64,000 bases of DNA from Arthrobacter beigongshangensis (GTDB taxonomy: Bacteria; Bacillota; Bacilli; Bacillales_A; Planococcaceae). The first letter of the stretch is position 1. Every line of letters begins with the position of its first letter. Positions 16,238-25,410 of this stretch are shown piece by piece. The notes beneath the pieces were generated by a model. It did not search any database. It saw nothing but the letters and a program-made list of their open reading frames with translations, and was not told the origin of the DNA. Location: assembly GCF_016820585.1 (NCBI RefSeq), contig NZ_JADHDX010000004.1, forward strand, positions 212,444 to 276,443, read 5' to 3'. The position numbers and the translations under genes are program-made.

Positions 16238-17428
16238 TCAGTTAAATATATTAATGGTTGTAATAATAATCGGCATTGCGAAGACGTCAATTAGGAAAGC
16301 GCCGACGATTGGGACGATAAGAAATGCTTTTCGTGAAGGGCCAAATCGTTCAGTGACAGCTGCCATATTGGCCATAGCATTTGGAGTGGCACCCAAACCG
16401 TGTCCAGTGAAACCGGCAACCATGATGGCTGCGTCGTAGTCTTTCCCGAGTAGACGGAACAGGACAAAAATGCTGAATAGAACAATGAAAACAACTTGGA
16501 TGAACACAATAACAAGTAATGGAAGGGCTAAGCCAGCAACTTCCCAAAGCTTAATACTCATCAATGCCATTGACAGGAAAATACCTAAAGACACATCACC
16601 GATTAGGCTAATGCCTTTCATGTCGATAAGATTAGGATTCATCCGATCGACAATATTTCTGACGAGGACAGCAACGAACATAGCGCCCACGTAACCGGGA
16701 AGAACGAATCCTGTTGCAGTTGAAAAGAGTTCACCTAAATACGTTCCGACGGCCATACAGAATGTGATGAGTAGGATTTGCATGAAGAAGGAATCGGTTT
16801 GAATTGCTTTTTTCTTTTCCTCAAAATGTCCTCCAACCCCATCGTCTTTTTCTGTTGGCTTCAGATTGTGTTTCGTAATAAGGTATTTGACAGTAGGACC
16901 TCCGACAAGACCGCCGGCTACAAGACCGAACGTGGCAGCTGCAACTCCGATAGAAAGTGCGGAATTGATGCCGAGGTCTTCAAGCGTCTGTCCGAAGGCA
17001 GTTGCAGCTCCGTGACCCCCTTCCATCGATACAGCTCCTCCCATCATTCCGATTAGCGGATGTAAATCGAATAAATAAGCCATGGAAACACCAATTGCGT
17101 TTTGCGCAAGTGCTAGGAATCCGCAGGCAAGCCAGTAAATGACAAGGAGTTTGCCTCCCAGTTTAATGAGTTTAAAGCTTGCTCCTAAACCGATTGTTGT
17201 AAAGAATGTTAGCATAAATAAGCTTTGTAGTGATGTATCAAGTGTAATTTCGAGCCATCCAAGTGACTTGAAAAGGGTCGCGAATAATGCAAATAATAAA
17301 CCTCCGACGACAGGAGCAGGAATACAAAATTTCTGTAAAATCCCGACCTTTTTAACTAAGATCATTCCTAGAGCAAGTAGCGCGACGGAAAGAAAGATTG
17401 TTGTGACTTGATTAAGTTCGAGCGTCAT
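16238..17428 (-). CDS. gltS: GltS sodium/glutamate symporter
   Basis: A 396-residue, roughly 10-helix carrier with two inverted halves. The conserved loops are GGHGAATAFGQTLEDLGI near residue 138 and GFTGHGLGATPNAMANMAAV near 350, characteristic of GltS. It couples glutamate movement to sodium. The start at 17428 lies inside the 3' end of hutG, so the two are co-transcribed and likely translationally coupled. The pair fits a pathway in which glutamate is produced by HutG or exchanged through GltS. Confidence 0.94.
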   Translation of the reverse strand: MTLELNQVTTIFLSVALLALGMILVKKVGILQKFCIPAPVVGGLLFALFATLFKSLGWLEITLDTSLQSLFMLTFFTTIGLGASFKLIKLGGKLLVIYWLACGFLALAQNAIGVSMAYLFDLHPLIGMMGGAVSMEGGHGAATAFGQTLEDLGINSALSIGVAAATFGLVAGGLVGGPTVKYLITKHNLKPTEKDDGVGGHFEEKKKAIQTDSFFMQILLITFCMAVGTYLGELFSTATGFVLPGYVGAMFVAVLVRNIVDRMNPNLIDMKGISLIGDVSLGIFLSMALMSIKLWEVAGLALPLLVIVFIQVVFIVLFSIFVLFRLLGKDYDAAIMVAGFTGHGLGATPNAMANMAAVTERFGPSRKAFLIVPIVGAFLIDVFAMPIIITTINIFN

Positions 17429-18395
17429 GAATGTTCCCTCCTAAAAATGTTGTAATGGCTTCATTTACCAAATAAGCGCCGAGTTTGACGGTGCGGTTGT
17501 TTTCATCTAAAACTGGATTTACTTCGGATATATCAAACGATAGTGTTTTTTCATGTGACGTGACGGTTCGAATGATTGAACGGACGACGGAAGGATCTAA
17601 GCCGAATGGCGAAGGGGCGCTAACACCTGGCGCGAAGGCAGCGTTTAGAACGTCTGTGCATAATGTGAGAAAGATTACATCGTGTTGGCCGATAAACTTT
17701 TCAAGAGCTATCGTCAGTTTGTCCATATTGCCGATAGACATATTCTCTTCATACTCATAGGTAACGCCGAGCACATCGGCACGATCAAACAGTTCTTGTG
17801 TATTGCCATACCGCTGAATTCCTGCAACGAAATAACTGCAATTGGTATCTTGTTCAAGAATCTGCTTGAACATTGTACCGGATGAAGGCTGTTCGTCGTA
17901 AGGGCGCAGGTCGAAATGTGCATCAATGTTGATGATTCCGAGAGAAGCCGCTTTGCCTATATGTTTTCGGACACCAAGATAGTGTCCGAAAGCGGTTTCA
18001 TGTCCGCCGCCAAGAATAATCGGTGTCATTTTATTGTGTAAGATGTTAGCAACAGTATCACCTAATTGCTGTTGAGCATTTTCAAGTTCATCGCTTTGGC
18101 ATTCGACATTGCCTATATCGATAATTTTTTGCCCCGCTGTCATTTTCCAAGGTAGTTTCGCAAGTTCGCTTCGTAATGCGTCAGGAGCCTGCGCTGCACC
18201 AAGTCGTCCATTGTTGCGACGGACGCCTTCTTCGCATTCAAAGCCGACGATAGCACAAGTATTAGGGGAAATCGGTGCTTCATGTATCTCCGCTAATTTC
18301 ACAACTTGGTGATAACGAAAACTTGCTCTATTTTCAAGATGATCCGTACGTCCAACCCATACGGCAGAATTAATTTTTTTTATCAATTTCCTCAT
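17412..18395 (-). CDS. hutG: Formimidoylglutamase
   Basis: A ureohydrolase of the arginase family that splits N-formimino-glutamate to glutamate and formamide, the last step of one histidine degradation route. Manganese ligands are in ILGGGHETAFGHYLG, NIDAHFDLRPYDEQPSSGTM and FLTLCTDVLNAAFAPG; SFDISEVNP is near the end. The open frame reaches ATG 18431, but no ribosome binding site is found there. ATG 18395 (MRKLIKKINSAVWVGRTDH) directly follows GGAAAGG, and TTG 18386 is also possible. No other hut gene is in the window; the partner is gltS. Confidence 0.9.
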   Translation of the reverse strand: MRKLIKKINSAVWVGRTDHLENRASFRYHQVVKLAEIHEAPISPNTCAIVGFECEEGVRRNNGRLGAAQAPDALRSELAKLPWKMTAGQKIIDIGNVECQSDELENAQQQLGDTVANILHNKMTPIILGGGHETAFGHYLGVRKHIGKAASLGIINIDAHFDLRPYDEQPSSGTMFKQILEQDTNCSYFVAGIQRYGNTQELFDRADVLGVTYEYEENMSIGNMDKLTIALEKFIGQHDVIFLTLCTDVLNAAFAPGVSAPSPFGLDPSVVRSIIRTVTSHEKTLSFDISEVNPVLDENNRTVKLGAYLVNEAITTFLGGNIHDART

Positions 18396-18431
18396 CCTTT
18401 CCAAACTTTCAGAAAAAGTAATATTCGTCAA

Positions 18432-18516
18432 TTATATATGGCTTGATTTATAAACTCTAATATATAATTAGTATAAATGAATAGCCTGTGGTTATAAATG
18501 TTGCGGAGGGATAACT
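18432..18516. promoter_or_regulatory. Divergent hutG/LysR control region
   Basis: This AT-rich region between the divergent genes holds the inverted pair ATTTATA (18446-18452) and TATAAAT (18472-18478). A further TATAAAT copy follows at 18494-18500. Such spaced dyads upstream of the target and overlapping the regulator's own promoter are typical of LysR-type sites. Confidence 0.45.
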
Positions 18517-19398
18517 TTGGAACTAAAAAAACTGAATTACTTCGTTACAATTGTTGATCAAATGAGTTTTTCAAAAGCAGCAGAGAAACTTCATATTTCT
18601 CAACCATCATTGAGTAAGATGATGAAAAATATGGAGAGTGAATTAGGATTTCAGCTGATTGAACGGAATACAAGGAATATTAAATTGACTGAAGCGGGAG
18701 AAATTTTATACAACAGGGCGCTCCATCTTTTATTAGAAATGGAGATTGTGAACAAAGAAATGCAGGAAGTGAAGCTTGTTGGTAAAGGGGAAATTCGACT
18801 AGGGATGATCGAGTCAGTGAAGCATTGGATTCCAAAAGTGCTTTCTCGGTACAATAAAAAATTTCCTGAAGTCAATATTACATTAACAGAAATATTGAGT
18901 GGCAACGATGTGAAAACGTCGTTGAGAAGGTATGAAACACATGCAATCATTACGAATCAGCTTGTTAAAGAAAGCGATATTGAAACCATTCCTTTGTATA
19001 ATGAAAAGCTCGTTTTGGTACTTCACGAGAGTCATCCGTTAGTAGAAAGTGAAGTCATATCCCTAAACATGCTGGAGAAGGAGCCGTTTATTATTAGTAC
19101 GAAGGGGTTTCAAACTAGAGAAGATATTTTTCAGGCGTTTGATTTAGAAGGAGCTACACCAACCATTAAATATGAAATTGAACGGTTTGAAACGGTCTTA
19201 AGCCTCGTGCGTGAAAACTTGGGAATAGCGATTATCCCAGAAAATTACTTGCAAGGGCCTCGTGATTATACAATTAGGAGTAGAACAATCACTTCATCCG
19301 CGCTAGAGAGGACTGTGTACTTAACATTTATGAAAAATCGTTATATATCACCGTCTATCCAAGCTTTTATAACAGAGACAAAGGGGTTTTTCAGTTGA
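18517..19398 (+). CDS. LysR family transcriptional regulator
   Basis: A 293-residue regulator. The winged helix-turn-helix is at residues 1-60 (LNYFVTIVDQMSFSKAAEKL, HISQPSLSKMMKNME), followed by a linker helix and an effector domain (GEIRLGMIESVKHWIPKVLS, LVLVLHESHPL). TTG start at 18517 behind GGAGGG. It is divergent from hutG-gltS, the usual arrangement of LysR proteins with their targets, so control of formiminoglutamate or glutamate use is likely. The inducer is unknown. Confidence 0.9.
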   Translation: MELKKLNYFVTIVDQMSFSKAAEKLHISQPSLSKMMKNMESELGFQLIERNTRNIKLTEAGEILYNRALHLLLEMEIVNKEMQEVKLVGKGEIRLGMIESVKHWIPKVLSRYNKKFPEVNITLTEILSGNDVKTSLRRYETHAIITNQLVKESDIETIPLYNEKLVLVLHESHPLVESEVISLNMLEKEPFIISTKGFQTREDIFQAFDLEGATPTIKYEIERFETVLSLVRENLGIAIIPENYLQGPRDYTIRSRTITSSALERTVYLTFMKNRYISPSIQAFITETKGFFS

Positions 19399-19403
19399 AA
19401 AAT

Positions 19404-19434
19404 AAAAAAGACAGCCATGCAAACTGTCTTTTTG
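19404..19434 (+). terminator. Terminator after the LysR gene
   Basis: AAAAAGACAG pairs with CTGTCTTTTT across CCATGCAAA, immediately after the LysR stop. Confidence 0.9.
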
Positions 19435-19785
19435 GAAACTAAATCTCTAGTTGTTCGAAAATCAATTCTAAACGCCCAATGCATCCCAAAGCCAATAATA
19501 ATCGCGAATGGTGTCAGGTATTTCGATAAATAATACGAGCAATTGAAAAAATGCCGATGCTAGCTAGACCTATGTTTTATTTCAGCAAGTAATTCTTTTT
19601 AGATAACTTTGATGGAATTCAAATGATGATTTCAATCCTTTCGATACAAACACCTAAATAGTAGCGCAAAATGGCAAGACTGTCACTCAAATGAGCGATG
19701 TATGAGACAACAGGGAGCCTCTTGTCTGCTATGATAGAGGTATAGATATAGCGATTATATAAGTTAACATAGGGAGGGAAATAAC
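19435..19785. other. Gene-poor stretch with a possible 3' gene remnant on the minus strand
   Basis: About 350 bases without a complete gene. On the minus strand, 19468-19563 can be read as about 31 codons ending FIEIPDTIRDYYWLWDALGV then stop, with in-frame stops just upstream; this could be the tail of a decayed membrane-protein gene, but the evidence is slight. The right end holds the SEC-C gene promoter region and its ribosome binding site GGGAGGG. Nothing else is recognised. Confidence 0.3.
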
Positions 19786-21612
19786 ATGATTGGAAGAAAT
19801 GATCCGTGTTCTTGCGGAAGCGGGAAGAAATATAAGAAGTGCTGCGGCTCAAAAGGAACAGACCTCGTTGAAATGCTTGTCAATGAAGAGCTAGATCGTG
19901 TGCTAAATGATTATTTTGCAGACTACCCAAAAGGTGACAATCGCAGTGAAATGATGCGTTTAATGCGCGAGTGGGTCATTCGTCTGAAAGATAGTTGGGA
20001 AGAAGAGCACATCGAAGAAGCGGCGAGTGAGTTTTATTTATTCATTCACAATAAAGAAGCTTGGCGTACATATGTAAGTGAGCAACTAAAGCAAGCGAAG
20101 CGTGAATCGGTGGCGGCAGTGTTGCAAGTATGGGATGAGCCGTTTATGTTGTTGGCGGAAATTACAGATGTCGAGCCGGACATGTTGAAGGTGCAGGAGC
20201 TATTCGGCGATAACACCTATCATGTGACGCGCAACGAAGGGATGCCGGCGGATGTCGGAACGTTGCTGTTTGGTACAGTGCTACGCGATCCGCGGAAAGT
20301 GGCGGATGCGATTGCACCAGTGTCGTCGATGATGTTTTTAGCGAAGTGGAGTAAGCAAACAAAGGCGTCGCTGATAGAACTAAGAGAAGCGGTAGCAGAT
20401 AAGACGCAGGAGCAATTCATAGTGGACCATACGCTCGATATTTATGAGTTATTCATCAAACGAAGTATGGCATCGATGAATGAAATTGTGGAAGAGGTAC
20501 TTGCGCCGACGCAATTAAGTGCATTACAAGCGATGGAAGCTGTGTTACGTGACTTGGAGCAGACGACGGAGTCACGCGAAATCATGCATAAATTAGCTGT
20601 TGCGTATTTCATGAATGAAAACAAGGATGTACCGGTAGAAGCAGATTTTCTTGCGGCGACGGTGAAGACAGGGATTTTAATTGGCATTGTCCATGGCACT
20701 GGCCTAGAAGATGAAGCTATTGTACAAAAGTATAGTGCTTCTTCTGAAGGAATGGCTGTCTATGTTAATGAACTTGAAGCGCTTTACGCAGAGATGATGA
20801 ATAGCGGGGACGAGCCAATGGCAGCACAATTATACGACATTGGAACAGATCCGAAGCCAACAGAAAAAGCATTATGGGAAACGTCGATGACGACAGCGGG
20901 TGTTGTGCAACCTGAACGAAAACCGAGTGTCGCAGAAGGGCGTGCACAGCTGTTAGCGTATGAGGCTTATGCGGCAGAAACGGAAGAGGAGCGCCGGAAA
21001 TTAGCAGCAAGTGCGTTAGAGATCGGGCCGAATAATCCAGATGCGTTATTACTGCAAGCGGAAGTGGAGCGAGATTCCGAAGTAGCAGCGGAGTTATACG
21101 AAAAAGCCATTCACTATGCGAGCAAGACATTTGAGCCAGGCGAGAATCCGTGGCAAAATATCCCGAATCGTCCATTCATGCGTGCGGCATTTGCTTATGG
21201 CGCTCATTTGTTTAGTGAAGGGGATTATCATGAGGCAGCAGGCGTATTTTTGGATCTTATCAAGCTGAATTGGAACGATAATCAAGGCGCGAGATATGAA
21301 GCGGTAGCCTCGCTAATTCACGCGGGACGTTATAATGAAGCAGCAGAAATTATGGTGCGCTATGAAAAAGGATCTCAGCATGATGCAACTTATTTGTATT
21401 TGGATTGGAAGCTTGATTTGGAAGCATCGAAGGGTGAATCGGCGGAAGCGGATGGTATGCTGAAGTTGGCGGCCAAAGCGAATAGTCATGTCATCAATCT
21501 ACAAACGTTTAAGTCGAAAACGATTGCTTATCCAAGATACCAAGAGATTCATCCGGGCAGCGAGGCTGAAGCAAGGTATATTTGGTTGTTAGTGAATGGT
21601 TTGAATGTGTAA
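19786..21612 (+). CDS. SEC-C motif protein with helical/TPR-like body
   Basis: A 608-residue soluble protein that opens with a SEC-C zinc motif at residues 4-21 (GRNDPCSCGSGKKYKKCC), the same fold as at the SecA C terminus. The rest is alpha-helical and acidic. The last 230 residues show TPR-like units: RKLAASALEIGPNNPDALLL, then VERDSEVAAELYEKAIHYAS, AYGAHLFSEGDYHEAAGVFL and ASLIHAGRYNEAAEIM. N-terminal SEC-C plus TPR suggests a zinc-bound adaptor or ribosome- or protein-binding role; the specific function is unknown. ATG 19786 follows GGGAGGG. It is monocistronic with a terminator. Confidence 0.82.
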   Translation: MIGRNDPCSCGSGKKYKKCCGSKGTDLVEMLVNEELDRVLNDYFADYPKGDNRSEMMRLMREWVIRLKDSWEEEHIEEAASEFYLFIHNKEAWRTYVSEQLKQAKRESVAAVLQVWDEPFMLLAEITDVEPDMLKVQELFGDNTYHVTRNEGMPADVGTLLFGTVLRDPRKVADAIAPVSSMMFLAKWSKQTKASLIELREAVADKTQEQFIVDHTLDIYELFIKRSMASMNEIVEEVLAPTQLSALQAMEAVLRDLEQTTESREIMHKLAVAYFMNENKDVPVEADFLAATVKTGILIGIVHGTGLEDEAIVQKYSASSEGMAVYVNELEALYAEMMNSGDEPMAAQLYDIGTDPKPTEKALWETSMTTAGVVQPERKPSVAEGRAQLLAYEAYAAETEEERRKLAASALEIGPNNPDALLLQAEVERDSEVAAELYEKAIHYASKTFEPGENPWQNIPNRPFMRAAFAYGAHLFSEGDYHEAAGVFLDLIKLNWNDNQGARYEAVASLIHAGRYNEAAEIMVRYEKGSQHDATYLYLDWKLDLEASKGESAEADGMLKLAAKANSHVINLQTFKSKTIAYPRYQEIHPGSEAEARYIWLLVNGLNV

Positions 21613-21621
21613 GTAAAAGCG

Positions 21622-21660
21622 TGTCATCAGTCGAAAAGTCGGCTGGTGGCATGTTTTTTT
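21622..21660 (+). terminator. Terminator after the SEC-C gene
   Basis: TGTCATCAG pairs with CTGGTGGCA (two G-U pairs), followed by eight T. Confidence 0.8.
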
Positions 21661-21723
21661 GTAAGACGGTGATAACTATACACTGACGGTGATAAACCAC
21701 TAATTGAGTAAAATCGCATGAAA

Positions 21724-21755
21724 AAGGTGGCATTCTACTGAATAGAATGCCACCT
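21724..21755 (-). terminator. Terminator of the TIGR00266/AIM24 gene
   Basis: A perfect 13-bp stem, AGGTGGCATTCTA against TAGAATGCCACCT with loop CTGAA, followed by a T-run on the minus strand. Confidence 0.92.
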
Positions 21756-21760
21756 GAATT

Positions 21761-22561
21761 TTATTTTCCACCGAGTAAATTAAACAGCCCACCCGCGATA
21801 CTGCCTTCATCGCGCGAGCCTCCGCCAGGTGTTTGTGGTGCAGCAGCAAACACGCGACTAGCAAGTCTAGAGAATGGCAATGACTGAACCCAAACGGTTC
21901 CTGGTCCTTTTAGTGTAGCGAAAAAGAGTCCTTCACCGCCGAATAATGCTGTTTTTACGCCTTTGACCATTTCGATATCGTAATTGACATCTTGCGTCAT
22001 CGCAACGAGACAGCCTGTATCGACGCGCAATATTTCACCGGGATCGAGTTTGTACTCAATGATGGTCCCGCCAGCATGGACAAATGCCATGCCATCGCCT
22101 TCAAGTTTCTGCATGATGAAGCCCTCTCCACCGAAAAAGCCAGCACCGAGCTTACGCTGAAATTCAATGCCAATGGAAACGCCCTTTGCAGCAGCAAGGA
22201 AAGCATCTTTCTGACAGATAATTTTGCCGTTGTATTGGCTTAAATCCATCGGAATGATCTTACCAGGGTAAGGTGATGCAAAATAGACATGCTTTTTCCC
22301 GACGCCATCGTTGGTGAATGTCGTCATGAATAAACTTTCTCCTGTTAACACCCGTTTTCCAGCACCCATTAATTTACCCATGAGTCCGCCGGCGCCAGAT
22401 GATTTAGAACCATCGCCGAAAATCGTTTCCATCTTGATGCCGTCCTCCATCATCATGAGGGAGCCGGCTTCTGCTACAACTGTTTCCTGTGGATCGAGCT
22501 CGACTTCAACGAATTGCATGTCATCCCCATATAGCTTGTAATCAATTTCGTGATTGTTCAT
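21761..22561 (-). CDS. TIGR00266/AIM24 family protein
   Basis: A 266-residue beta-rich protein of the AIM24/TIGR00266 family: [20 protein letters not shown] at the start, [20 protein letters not shown] near residue 70, then FIQKL-like and [19 protein letters not shown], and [20 protein letters not shown] near 210. The C terminus is a Gly/Ser-rich tail ([18 protein letters not shown]). Family members are widespread; molecular function is not established in bacteria. ATG 22561 has AGGAGG upstream. A second, more distant family member is at 29445-30143. Confidence 0.85.
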   Translation of the reverse strand: MNNHEIDYKLYGDDMQFVEVELDPQETVVAEAGSLMMMEDGIKMETIFGDGSKSSGAGGLMGKLMGAGKRVLTGESLFMTTFTNDGVGKKHVYFASPYPGKIIPMDLSQYNGKIICQKDAFLAAAKGVSIGIEFQRKLGAGFFGGEGFIMQKLEGDGMAFVHAGGTIIEYKLDPGEILRVDTGCLVAMTQDVNYDIEMVKGVKTALFGGEGLFFATLKGPGTVWVQSLPFSRLASRVFAAAPQTPGGGSRDEGSIAGGLFNLLGGK

Positions 22562-22627
22562 GGGACCTGATTCCTCCTAATCAATTTTTATTGATAAGTA
22601 ACCATACGTTTGATAATCAAAAAAGTT

Positions 22628-23527
22628 TCAGCGGACCTCTTCTTTTTTTAACGTATCCACATAGCTCCATAAGTATGTAACGATTTCACGTACTTCCGAT
22701 TCAAAGTGCGTATCGCTGAATGTCTCATGGAAAGAACGAGTGACGGTTTCTAAAATGAATACACGAGGTTGTGCTGAATGAATTTCATCCAATAAAAATT
22801 GTGTGTACTGAACATCACTTGGCTTGGAATCGTTTTTTAACTGTTCAAGAAATCGAGTCAATTGCATGATTAGTATAGTCTTTACATCTGGCTTTGTTTC
22901 ATCAGCGGACTGTAAATTTTCGAACAAATTTTCCCCGAGTAATCTGTCATTTGTTGCCATCATATCACTAATAATGGCGTCAATGCGTCTTGTCGTAAAT
23001 TGCGCAAGTTGTAGGATATCGATTTTCACTTTTGTACTAGCATTCCAAAAATGAATGAGGTGCTGCATCATGCCCATGAGGATCACGGCACAGTCGGGTG
23101 CATACGATTGTGCCCCTTCCCCGTAAACATCCACCAATCTTTCAGTCAACCAGGAAATCTCCATGAAATGATGCCTGATGATGAAGGATTTCAAATCTTT
23201 GTCGCCCGAGTTGAAAACGGACTCGTAAATCGGTAGCAGATTGTGCTCGCGATTGATATGCATGCGAACGACAATTTGTTCAGCTAAAATATTTTTATCC
23301 CGAATGTCTTGGCCAATTAACAGTTCTCTTCTTTTAATCGTCGCTTCTTCGTGAGCGTATTCTAACATTGCCATGAGACATTCATTTTTTGATGTGAAAT
23401 AATTATAAAAAGTTCCCTTGGAAATTTGAGATTCGTCTAAAATATCTTGTACAGATGTAGCAGTAAATCCTTTTTCTGCAAAAAGACGTCGAGCAACTAA
23501 TAACACTTGGCGTTTACGATTATTCAT
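22628..23527 (-). CDS. TetR family regulator (long form)
   Basis: A 299-residue regulator with a TetR helix-turn-helix at residues 5-52: ARRLFAEKGFTATSVQDILD, SQISKGTFYNYFTSKNECL. The rest is a long ligand-binding region, about 90 residues longer than the common 200-residue form. ATG 23527 follows AAAGGTGA. It is divergent from the DHA2 exporter, with a perfect palindrome (23560-23580) 33 bases before its start. It is expected to repress itself and the exporter until a drug-like ligand binds. Confidence 0.9.
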   Translation of the reverse strand: MNNRKRQVLLVARRLFAEKGFTATSVQDILDESQISKGTFYNYFTSKNECLMAMLEYAHEEATIKRRELLIGQDIRDKNILAEQIVVRMHINREHNLLPIYESVFNSGDKDLKSFIIRHHFMEISWLTERLVDVYGEGAQSYAPDCAVILMGMMQHLIHFWNASTKVKIDILQLAQFTTRRIDAIISDMMATNDRLLGENLFENLQSADETKPDVKTILIMQLTRFLEQLKNDSKPSDVQYTQFLLDEIHSAQPRVFILETVTRSFHETFSDTHFESEVREIVTYLWSYVDTLKKEEVR

Positions 23528-23559
23528 AAAATCACCTTTTCTTTATGATTGACTGTCTA

Positions 23560-23580
23560 AACTATACTGTCAGTATAGTT
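23560..23580. promoter_or_regulatory. Perfect 21-bp TetR operator
   Basis: Arms AACTATACTG and CAGTATAGTT flank a single central T. The site lies in the tetR/DHA2 divergent region next to the regulator's start. A cre-like sequence ATGAAAGCGATTACC follows at 23631-23645 on the exporter side. Confidence 0.8.
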
Positions 23581-23740
23581 ATATCGTAGCGTACAAAGGC
23601 GATTATATCAATGAAATAAAGTTTATTTAAATGAAAGCGATTACCAAGGTTGCTAATTTTGGACTGACGGTATAAACTGTTCAACAGGGTGTACCAAGAG
23701 TACAAATTCTATACGTTAAGTAATAAATGGGGGAAGTTAG

Positions 23741-25249
23741 ATGGACATTAAAAAAATGCACGACAAACCGCCTTATGGCATGATAGCGATTTTGTTTATA
23801 GGGGCATTCGTCGCTTTATTAAATAACACATTGTTGAACATTGCGTTGCCAACAATTATGGTTGAGTTCGATGTCAAACCATCTGTCGTCCAATGGTTGA
23901 CGACGGGGTATATGCTTATCAACGGAATCTTAATACCGGCAAGTGCGTTCTTCATTCAGAAATTTACGAATCGTAGCCTATTTTTAACGGCTATGATGTC
24001 GTTCACATTAGGAACACTACTTGCTATGCTTGCACCGTCATTTGGGGTGTTGGTGGTTGCACGAATGATTCAAGCTGCAGGATCGGCGATGATGATGCCG
24101 TTGCTTATGAACGTAATGCTGACGGCATTCCCAATTGAACGTCGAGGAACAGCAATGGGGATTTTTGGTCTGGTCATGATTACTGCACCGGCAATTGGAC
24201 CGACATTGTCCGGTTGGATCATTGAACATTACACATGGCGTACGCTTTTCGGTATTGTTTTGCCGTTTGCTATCCTGACTCTCCTTTACGCATTCTTTAA
24301 ATTACGTAATATTACACCAAATCGTGATGTGAAACTAGATGTCTTTTCACTTGTTTTGTCGAGTGTTGGTTTTGGTGGTCTCCTTTACGGATTCAGCTCA
24401 GCAGGGGATAAAGGATGGGATGCGCCGATAGTTTATGGAACAATTATTATTGGTACAATCGCACTTGTAACCTTTATTGTGCGTCAGCTACGGATGGATG
24501 ACCCAATGTTGGATTTCAAAATTTACAAACATCCGATGTTTGCTCTATCTTCCGCGATTTCGATTGTTTTATCGATTGCGATGTTTTCAGGTATGATTCT
24601 GACTCCGCTTTATGTTCAGACGATACGTGGTATTTCACCATTCCACTCTGGTATTCTTATGCTTCCAGGCGCGGTTGTTATGGGGCTTATGTCACCGATT
24701 ACGGGTCGCTTATTTGATAAATATGGACCGAAGATTTTAGCGGTTGTCGGTCTTGTCATTACAACTGTTTCAACATACTATTTAAGTAAACTGGGTATGG
24801 AATCGGGTTATTACTATCTTATGATGATTTACACAGTCCGCATGTTCGGGATTTCTATGGTTATGATGCCGATTATGACGAATGGATTGAATCAGCTACC
24901 TATGATTTCAAATCCACATGGAACAGCTATGAATAATACGTTACAGCAAGTGTCGGGCGCTATCGGATCCGCAATTTTGTTAACGATTATGACGAAGCGG
25001 ATGGAGTCAACGGGAGCTGGACTATTTGCTGAAGCTCAAGCATCTGGAAATGCTCCAACTACTGCCGAAGGGCTTGCGCTATTAAAAGAACAGATTGAAG
25101 CACAAGCAATGTTGGATGGCATTAACTTCTCGTTCTTTATATCAACAATCGTTGCAATTATTGCCTTGGTTTTAACATTCTTTGTGAAACGGGTCACACC
25201 GCCGAAGAATGATATGTCATTAGATAAATCACATGAAAGTAAAGCGTAA
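23741..25249 (+). CDS. DHA2 family multidrug efflux MFS transporter
   Basis: A 502-residue, 14-helix exporter of the EmrB/QacA drug:proton antiporter type. Motifs: LNNTLLNIALPTIMVEFDV in helix 1, WLTTGYMLINGILIPASAF in helix 2, the motif A-like loop FGVLVVARMIQAAGSAMMMP, motif C region GPTLSGWIIEHYTWRTLFGI and GRLFDKYGPKILA. ATG 23741 follows GGGGGAAG. The divergent TetR gene and palindromic operator support substrate-inducible drug export. Substrate range is unknown. Confidence 0.92.
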   Translation: MDIKKMHDKPPYGMIAILFIGAFVALLNNTLLNIALPTIMVEFDVKPSVVQWLTTGYMLINGILIPASAFFIQKFTNRSLFLTAMMSFTLGTLLAMLAPSFGVLVVARMIQAAGSAMMMPLLMNVMLTAFPIERRGTAMGIFGLVMITAPAIGPTLSGWIIEHYTWRTLFGIVLPFAILTLLYAFFKLRNITPNRDVKLDVFSLVLSSVGFGGLLYGFSSAGDKGWDAPIVYGTIIIGTIALVTFIVRQLRMDDPMLDFKIYKHPMFALSSAISIVLSIAMFSGMILTPLYVQTIRGISPFHSGILMLPGAVVMGLMSPITGRLFDKYGPKILAVVGLVITTVSTYYLSKLGMESGYYYLMMIYTVRMFGISMVMMPIMTNGLNQLPMISNPHGTAMNNTLQQVSGAIGSAILLTIMTKRMESTGAGLFAEAQASGNAPTTAEGLALLKEQIEAQAMLDGINFSFFISTIVAIIALVLTFFVKRVTPPKNDMSLDKSHESKA

Positions 25250-25269
25250 GCAATAGATAAGTGAGTGTG

Positions 25270-25310
25270 AACTCCGCATGGGTATTTTTAACCCGATGCG
25301 GAGTTTTATT
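25270..25310 (+). terminator. Terminator after the DHA2 exporter
   Basis: AACTCCGCAT pairs with ATGCGGAGTT, with an inner GGGT/ACCC pair, followed by TTTTATT. Confidence 0.9.
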
Positions 25311-25362
25311 GTGCATAAAATAAAGGGATATCGTGGGATATGTCGAAGTGGTTAAGTGAGTT

Positions 25363-25376
25363 TGTAAGCGTTTTCA
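25363..25376 (+). promoter_or_regulatory. CcpA cre site of the lysine catabolism operon
   Basis: TGTAAGCGTTTTCA matches the cre consensus TGNAANCGNWNNCW at all fixed positions. It lies 35 bases upstream of the aldehyde dehydrogenase ATG, where CcpA binding would block transcription. Confidence 0.75.
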
Positions 25377-25410
25377 ATTTAGATGCAGAGTAGAGAGGGG
25401 AAATGAAGTA

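Noticed and set aside
25310..25410. Lysine riboswitch before the lysine catabolism operon
   Set aside because: The leader is only about 100 bases, lacks the riboswitch core and has no second terminator; only the cre site is supported.
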